Assembly (NCBI GenBank): GCA_013336025.1 | Contig: JAAXUM010000099.1 | Location: forward strand, 1 to 6,772 | DNA from: Chlorobiaceae bacterium | GTDB lineage: Bacteria > Bacteroidota > Chlorobiia > Chlorobiales > Chlorobiaceae | Direction of reading: 5' to 3' | Length of the DNA stretch: 6,772 bases | Shown here: positions 1 through 4,188 of the stretch, piece after piece | How the letters are laid out: the number at the start of each line of letters is the position of its first letter | How positions within the stretch are numbered: position 1 is the stretch's first letter | Notes under the pieces: generated by a model | Databases searched by the model: none | What the model saw: only the letters and a program-made list of their open reading frames with translations | Told to the model about the DNA's origin: nothing | Translations under genes and position numbers: made by a program

Positions 1-705
1 GAGCCGGTTATTCAGAGCAAGACGGCTCCTCTCACCAGCAAACAGATGAATCTGTTTGTCATGGCTCCCCCCGATATGCCTACGGCCATAGCCTCGAAGG
101 CAATTGACGGGTACATTGTAGCCGAACCCTTCAATGCCGCCGGAGAAGTTCTTGCGGGCGGAAGAATTGTCCGCTTTACCGGTGATGTCTGGAAAAACCA
201 TCCATGCTGTGTCGCAGTGATGAACGAAAAGGAACTTGAAGACAAAGAGTGGTCACACAAGGTGATTCAGGCACTGGTAAAGGCTGAACTCTGGGCGCTC
301 AACAATGTGGAGGAGGCCGCGCATATACTTTCGAAGGATGGCGCTCAATACCTTCCGCTGCCGGAAAAAATTGTCAAGCGGGCAATGATGAAATATGATC
401 TTGAAACTTACGGCGCAGAGAAAGGAACCGGTGCCATTCAGAATCCCGACTGGCACACAAGCAGGATTTCCTACGAACCTTATCAGTTTGAGTCGGCAAC
501 CCGTCATATCGTGGAGATGCTGAAGCAGACCAAGGTGGACGGTGATGCAGCTTTTCTTAAGACGCTTGATCCTGGTAAAGTACATAAGGAACTGATGTAC
601 ACGGCAGGAGTTGAAGCCGCAGCCGCAGCGCTTGGCGGACTCGGTCAGTTTGCCGGAGTCAATTCGGCATCTCCGCTGGTCAGGGAAGAGATCATCAAGG
701 TATAA
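1..705 (+). CDS. ABC transporter substrate-binding protein, NrtA/SsuA/TauA-like (5' partial)
   Basis: The open frame enters from the left edge (first codon GAG at base 1) and ends at TAA 703-705, giving 234 residues of the C-terminal part; the signal peptide and N-lobe lie outside. The region MPTAIASKAIDGYIVAEPF (visible residues 26-44) and the motif VWKNHPCCV (63-71) are typical of periplasmic binding proteins of the nitrate/sulfonate/taurine/bicarbonate family (NMT1-like fold), where they form the hinge and ligand-side segments of lobe 2. In this family the protein captures a small solute in the periplasm and delivers it to the permease. It is followed by permease and ATPase genes of the matching SsuC/SsuB type, so the cassette is a coherent importer. 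The ligand cannot be deduced; nitrate, sulfonate, bicarbonate or another small molecule are all possible. The C-terminus is Ala-rich (about residues 203-220) and ends in an in-frame duplicated sequence around the stop codon. Confidence 0.88.
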   Translation, partial: EPVIQSKTAPLTSKQMNLFVMAPPDMPTAIASKAIDGYIVAEPFNAAGEVLAGGRIVRFTGDVWKNHPCCVAVMNEKELEDKEWSHKVIQALVKAELWALNNVEEAAHILSKDGAQYLPLPEKIVKRAMMKYDLETYGAEKGTGAIQNPDWHTSRISYEPYQFESATRHIVEMLKQTKVDGDAAFLKTLDPGKVHKELMYTAGVEAAAAALGGLGQFAGVNSASPLVREEIIKV

Positions 706-716
706 GAGATCATCAA
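686..716 (+). repeat. 13-bp direct repeat straddling the stop codon
   Basis: AAGAGATCATCAA occurs at 686-698 and again at 704-716. The period is 18 bp, a multiple of three. The TAA stop of the binding-protein gene (703-705) overlaps the first bases of the second copy, so the second copy would read in the same frame as the first (EIIK) just after the stop. This looks like a small tandem duplication at the gene end. No function is evident. Confidence 0.8.
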
Positions 717-725
717 ATGCATCTG

Positions 726-771
726 CTCCACTCCATTCCGGAGCCATCAATGGTTTCGGGGATGAGTGGAG
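726..771 (+). other. Intercistronic stem-loop, probable mRNA stability element
   Basis: CTCCACTC at 726-733 pairs perfectly with GAGTGGAG at 764-771. The pairing continues inward with 735-739/759-763 (one G-U), 740-743/754-757 (two G-U) and 744-746/751-753. It closes on a TCAA loop at 747-750, with single-base bulges at 734 and 758. That is about 20 pairs in all. No T-run follows on either strand, so a simple intrinsic terminator is unlikely. In many importer operons a hairpin between the binding-protein gene and the permease gene protects the upstream message and raises binding-protein yield; this placement fits. The pairing is seen in the sequence; the role is inferred. Confidence 0.6.
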
Positions 772-811
772 ATGAGGCACAACAGGGGAGCACGGATGCA
801 TCGGATGCGGA

Positions 812-839
812 CGGGCTCACCCTCAAACGCCCGGTTTTT
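812..839 (+). terminator. Weak intrinsic-terminator-like element
   Basis: CGGGC at 812-816 can pair with GCCCG at 829-833 across a 12-nt loop, followed by G and five T (835-839). The stem is short and the T-run is only five bases, so at best this would cause partial termination between the binding-protein gene and the permease gene. It sits downstream of the longer hairpin at 726-771. It could also be chance. Confidence 0.3.
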
Positions 840-892
840 CCGGTATTGTTCCGCAGCTTTTCCTCTGTAAAAAACAACTCTTCTTTCAGGCT

Positions 893-1687
893 ATGGCAAA
901 ACAAAAAGATAACAAGGGTTCACAGGAGATGACAGCTCGTCTTGCCGATCGCGGTTTTTATCTGCTCGGCGTCGTACTGTTCATGATTGTCTGGCAGATT
1001 GCCAGCGCGCTCAAGCTTTTCGGGGCTGATTTCAGTGAATCGTTTTCTCCGCTGGCAGCAATGCTTGCGCTTTTCGAGATGATTAAAAACGGGGAACTCA
1101 TCCATCATGCTCTCCCGAGTCTGCGCAGGGTTCTGACAGGCCTCTCGCTTGCCATTGTTGTTGCGCTTCCTCTCGGGGTGCTTGTCGGCTATTTCAAACG
1201 AATTGAACAGTTGACTTACGTCGTCTTTCAGTTCATGCGTATGATCTCTCCGCTTGCGTGGATGCCGATAGCGATTATCATTTTCGGCGTCGGCGATGTC
1301 GCTGTTATTTTTCTGCTCTGGCTGGTGGCCATCTGGCCGCTTATTCTCAACACCTCTCACGGAGCAGGCAGAGTAAGCCCTCTCTGGGTAAACATGGCTA
1401 AAACCATGGGAGCAAAGGATTTCGGGATTCTTCGCAAAGTGATCATTCCTGCCGCTGTTCCCGATATGCTCACCGGTCTTCGTCTTGCCGTCGGGGTGAG
1501 CTGGATTATTCTTGTGCCTGCCGAGATGCTCGGCGTGCCGGACGGTCTGGGCTATTTTATTCTCGATACGCGCGACAGGTTCCGGTACGATCAGCTTATG
1601 GCAACCATTATGGCTATCGGAATGATCGGCTATCTGCTCGATTCCGCGAACCGCTGGCTTATCCATAAATTTTCATGGAAGATGTAA
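893..1687 (+). CDS. ABC transporter permease, SsuC/TauC/NrtB type
   Basis: A 264-residue inner-membrane protein with about six hydrophobic segments (roughly residues 21-41, 80-100, 108-132, 134-153, 195-214 and 234-250), the usual length and layout of the binding-protein-dependent permease family. The cytoplasmic coupling loop is the EAA-type motif at about 168-198, seen as NMAKTMGAKDF followed by VIIPAAVPDMLTGLRLA; it should dock on the ATPases encoded next. Such permeases act as dimers, so one permease gene serving two ATPase genes gives a homodimeric channel on a heterodimeric motor. ATG 893 has only a weak CAGG two bases upstream. An in-frame ATG at 929 (residue 13), with AAGGG at 914-918, is an alternative start that leaves the membrane segments intact. 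The gap to the binding-protein gene is long (187 bp), while its end is only 20 bp from the next start. Confidence 0.9.
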   Translation: MAKQKDNKGSQEMTARLADRGFYLLGVVLFMIVWQIASALKLFGADFSESFSPLAAMLALFEMIKNGELIHHALPSLRRVLTGLSLAIVVALPLGVLVGYFKRIEQLTYVVFQFMRMISPLAWMPIAIIIFGVGDVAVIFLLWLVAIWPLILNTSHGAGRVSPLWVNMAKTMGAKDFGILRKVIIPAAVPDMLTGLRLAVGVSWIILVPAEMLGVPDGLGYFILDTRDRFRYDQLMATIMAIGMIGYLLDSANRWLIHKFSWKM

Positions 1688-1694
1688 ACTCAAT

Positions 1695-1700
1695 GGAGGA
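1695..1700 (+). promoter_or_regulatory. Ribosome binding site of the first ATPase gene
   Basis: GGAGGA lies 7 bases before ATG 1708. It is the strongest Shine-Dalgarno site in the cluster and decides the start: ATG 1708 is preferred over the upstream in-frame ATGs at 1675 (inside the permease gene) and 1693 (overlapping this site). Confidence 0.8.
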
Positions 1701-1707
1701 AGAGGCT

Positions 1708-2520
1708 ATGACAAGTGGACGCCAGGTGCTGATCAGCGTACAGCACGTATCAAAAACATATAAAAAAGACGGGCGCGAGTTCCATGCACTTCGTGACTGC
1801 ACCTTTGATATTCTCAAAAACGAGTTTCTTGTTGTCGTCGGTCCTACAGGATGCGGAAAGTCAACGTTGCTGAACCTGCTTGCCGGTATTGAATTTCCGA
1901 CATCGGGATCCATTCTCCTCAATGGGGCTCCGGTGACGGGGCCCGGTGCCGACAGGGGGATGATCTTTCAGGATTATGCCCTTCTTCCCTGGAGGAGCGT
2001 GCTGAAAAATGCGGAGCTTGGTTTTGAGTTCATGAAAAAACCGATGAAGGGCGATCAGATCAAGGCGGAGGCGATGCGTTACCTTGAAATGGTCGGCCTT
2101 GGCTATGCGGTGAACAAACATCCCGGTGAACTGTCAGGGGGAATGAAGCGCAGGGCTTCGCTTGCCATGATACTTGCCATTAAGCCGGTGATTCTCCTTA
2201 TGGACGGCGCGTTCAATGCACTGGATTCAAAAACGAAAATGACCATGCATCAGGAGATAACCCGTATCTGGGAAACCGAAAAGAACACGGTTGTCTTTGT
2301 GACGTCCGATCTCGATGAGGCGGTCAAGCTTGCCGACAGGATCATCGTGCTCAACAAGGATGGCGCTCTTGAAGCCATTCTTGTCAATGAACTGCCCAGA
2401 CCCCGTCTTGGCAGCGCTGCAAGGGATCTTGATTTTCATCACCGGTTCATCGCGTTTCGCGAAACGGTCATGAACGTCATCAAAAAAGATGCAGGCCTGA
2501 GAACCTGTGCCATCAGCTAA
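1708..2520 (+). CDS. ABC transporter ATP-binding protein with degenerate catalytic site
   Basis: A 270-residue protein of the SsuB/TauB/NrtD class. Walker A is GPTGCGKST (residues 45-53), the Q-loop is FQDYALLPW (Q88), and the signature LSGGM is intact (142-146). Two residues needed for hydrolysis are replaced. After the Walker B aspartate D166 the sequence reads DGAFNALD instead of DEPFxALD, so the catalytic Glu is Gly167 (GGC, 2206-2208). The switch histidine is Ser200 in VTSDLDEA (TCC, 2305-2307). The signature helix also reads KRRA where RQRA is usual. The frame is otherwise perfect and full length, so this is not a decaying gene. It should bind ATP but be poor at hydrolysing it. It probably pairs with the complete ATPase encoded next, contributing its intact LSGGM to that partner's active site. 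I infer a regulatory or scaffold half of a heterodimeric motor. Confidence 0.92.
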   Translation: MTSGRQVLISVQHVSKTYKKDGREFHALRDCTFDILKNEFLVVVGPTGCGKSTLLNLLAGIEFPTSGSILLNGAPVTGPGADRGMIFQDYALLPWRSVLKNAELGFEFMKKPMKGDQIKAEAMRYLEMVGLGYAVNKHPGELSGGMKRRASLAMILAIKPVILLMDGAFNALDSKTKMTMHQEITRIWETEKNTVVFVTSDLDEAVKLADRIIVLNKDGALEAILVNELPRPRLGSAARDLDFHHRFIAFRETVMNVIKKDAGLRTCAIS

Positions 2521-2542
2521 CAATTTCAGGACGAAAAAGGCA

Positions 2543-3364
2543 ATGAAAACAACCATGAACGGCATTGCAGCACCAGAAAAACCTCTGCTTGAAATAAGGG
2601 ATGTCTCCAAAACCTTTATGAAAGACGGCAAGGAGTTTCTGGTGCTTGAAAAGGTGAATCTCAGTATCAACGAGGGCGAGTTTGTCTGTATTCTCGGCCC
2701 GACAGGCTGCGGAAAGTCCGTAACGCTTCAGATTGTGGCCGGACTGCTCGAACAGTCATCCGGCAGCGTTATTCTCGACGGAAAGGAGGAGCACGGCCCG
2801 GGACCTCACAAGGGAATGGTGTTTCAGGAATATGCGCTGCTTCCGTGGAGATCGGTGGTTGAAAATGTTGAAATCGGTCTTGAACTGCAAGGCATTTCGA
2901 AAAAAGAGCGGCGACGGATAGCCGAAGAGCAGCTTGAGCTTGTGGGGCTTAAGGGCGCCGAATCAAGAATGGTGCATGAAATATCGGGGGGGATGCGTCA
3001 GCGGGCGGCTATTGCAAGGGCGCTGGCCAATCGTCCGAAGATTCTTCTGATGGACGAGCCGTTTGAAGCGCTTGATGCGCTGACAAAAGAGGAGATGCAG
3101 ATACAGATTCTCAAGGCATGGGAAAAAACAAAAACCACCATTTTTTTTGTTACCCATGATGTGGACGAGGCGATTTTTCTTTCCGACAAGCTTTGCGTCA
3201 TGGATATCAATCCCGGACGCGTGAAAAAAATAATCACCAACACCCTACCCCGCCCCCGTCACGAACTTGTCTGCAGGACAGACAAGGCGTTCTGCGAGAT
3301 GCGCGATCAAATCATTCAGCTCTACTCGTCGCTCAAGGATGAAGAGCTCGATCTGGTTTTTTAA
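2543..3364 (+). CDS. ABC transporter ATP-binding protein, catalytically complete partner
   Basis: A 273-residue ATPase of the SsuB/TauB/NrtD class. It is clearly paralogous to the preceding gene, for example YALLPWRSV is shared after the Q-loop. It has Walker A GPTGCGKSV (52-60; Val in place of the usual final Thr), Q95, signature ISGGMRQRA (147-155), Walker B LLMDEPFEALD with catalytic E172, and the switch histidine H205 in VTHDVDEA. It therefore holds all catalytic residues missing from its neighbour and should power import. ATG 2543 is 22 bases after the previous stop. In-frame alternatives are GTG 2507, which overlaps the upstream gene end, and ATG 2555; none has a strong Shine-Dalgarno site. 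Stop TAA 3362-3364 overlaps an ATG (TAATG) that opens an 8-codon frame leading to the next gene. A T8 run (3141-3148) lies just before the His205 codon. Confidence 0.92.
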   Translation: MKTTMNGIAAPEKPLLEIRDVSKTFMKDGKEFLVLEKVNLSINEGEFVCILGPTGCGKSVTLQIVAGLLEQSSGSVILDGKEEHGPGPHKGMVFQEYALLPWRSVVENVEIGLELQGISKKERRRIAEEQLELVGLKGAESRMVHEISGGMRQRAAIARALANRPKILLMDEPFEALDALTKEEMQIQILKAWEKTKTTIFFVTHDVDEAIFLSDKLCVMDINPGRVKKIITNTLPRPRHELVCRTDKAFCEMRDQIIQLYSSLKDEELDLVF

Positions 3365-3390
3365 TGGATAAAGCAAACACCCCACTATGA
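3364..3390 (+). other. Possible 8-codon coupling minicistron
   Basis: ATG 3364 overlaps the stop of the second ATPase gene (TAATG). The frame runs for eight codons (MDKANTPL) and stops at TGA 3388-3390, which overlaps the ATG of the cytochrome gene (ATGA at 3387-3390). The cytochrome gene has no good Shine-Dalgarno site of its own. A ribosome could therefore be handed from one gene to the next by two stop-start overlaps. The overlaps are visible; translation is inferred and may be chance. Confidence 0.3.
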
Positions 3391-4133
3391 ACACAAACAA
3401 CGCAGGACTTCGCCCTTTTGCCCGAGCTGTTCTTCTCGGCCTGGCCATGATTTCCGGTATGCTGACCGGCTGTTCAGAAAAAAAAACCGCTGAACCTCCA
3501 GAGAGAGAGCCGGAGAAAACCGTAACAGCAGGCAATGAGAGCCCGCTGAAGGGGTTGCGTCTCTATCTCGGCTACTGCTTTATCTGCCACGGGCAGACCG
3601 GCAGGGGCGACGGGCCCTATGCTGCATCATTGACGGCAAAGCCTGCGGATCTGACCAACAGAAACTATTTTTCGGCACGGACAGATCAGCAGATCTATGA
3701 CTTTATCAGCAAGGGCGGTATTGCTCACGGCAAATCGATACACATGCGCCCCTTCGGCATGCAGCTCACCCGCCAGCAGATCATGAGTCTTGTCTCGTAC
3801 GTCAGGGTACTCAACGAGGGCCGGACGGTCGATCTCGAAAAATCTTCGGGAAACACGGCTGACGATATCTACGGCATGTCCTGTATCATGTGCCATGGCA
3901 GCGACGGAAACGGCGACGGGGAAATTGCCAGAAAACTCAATATCGCCATTCGTCCGCTTGGCAGTAAAGCAGTTCAGGATATGAGCGACCAGCAGCTTTA
4001 TGCCATTATTTCGGGAGGCATTACCGATACCGCCAGGGTCAATGCGAGCTATATGCCGGCATGGAGCAACAGTCTGACAAAAGAGCAGATCGACGAGCTT
4101 GTTGCCTATATCCGTGAACTTGGAAAGCCGTGA
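3387..4133 (+). CDS. Diheme class I cytochrome c lipoprotein
   Basis: A 248-residue precursor. Residues 1-28 form a signal peptide (Arg at 9 and 13, hydrophobic core 14-26) ending in the lipobox LTGC, so Cys29 should be lipidated and the protein anchored at the periplasmic side. A short charged linker (30-53) precedes two tandem cytochrome c domains. Domain 1 has heme motif CFICH (64-68), with Met120 or Met125 as likely sixth ligand. Domain 2 has CIMCH (166-170), with Met223 in the typical YMPAW setting. Both show the GxGDG stretch after the heme motif, as in cbb3-type (CcoP-like) cytochrome domains. The role is electron transfer outside the inner membrane; the partner is unknown. The start at ATG 3387 gives a perfect lipoprotein signal but has no clear Shine-Dalgarno site. 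An A9 run (3478-3486) lies right after the lipobox. It sits 22 bp after the ATPase gene and 55 bp before the CooS-type gene, presumably in one operon. Confidence 0.93.
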   Translation: MNTNNAGLRPFARAVLLGLAMISGMLTGCSEKKTAEPPEREPEKTVTAGNESPLKGLRLYLGYCFICHGQTGRGDGPYAASLTAKPADLTNRNYFSARTDQQIYDFISKGGIAHGKSIHMRPFGMQLTRQQIMSLVSYVRVLNEGRTVDLEKSSGNTADDIYGMSCIMCHGSDGNGDGEIARKLNIAIRPLGSKAVQDMSDQQLYAIISGGITDTARVNASYMPAWSNSLTKEQIDELVAYIRELGKP

Positions 4134-4188
4134 TGGTTTGCGGCTGAAGATGTCTGAAACGTTATGAATCAACTAACCCCGCAGGATT

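Noticed and set aside
717..932. 71-codon + strand frame between the binding-protein and permease genes, ending in TGA that overlaps ATG 929
   Set aside because: It runs through the strong hairpin and the terminator-like element, has only a weak GAG upstream, gives a Ser-rich unrecognisable protein, and overlaps the permease start. The ATGA overlap at 929 is worth remembering if 929 proves to be the true permease start.
920..1666. 248-codon frame on the - strand opposite the permease gene
   Set aside because: It is His-, Arg- and Asn-rich without hydrophobic core or known motif, and lies opposite a clear membrane permease on the + strand.
2453..2466. 14-bp perfect palindrome CGTTTCGCGAAACG inside the first ATPase gene
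   Set aside because: Seven matching base pairs at random occur about once in 16,000 positions, so one in a window this size is not surprising. It lies within coding sequence and has no partner site.
4138..4168. Possible promoter for the CooS-type gene (TTGCGG and TATGAA)
   Set aside because: The two boxes are poor matches 19 bp apart in a 55-bp gap. Co-transcription with the upstream genes is the simpler explanation.
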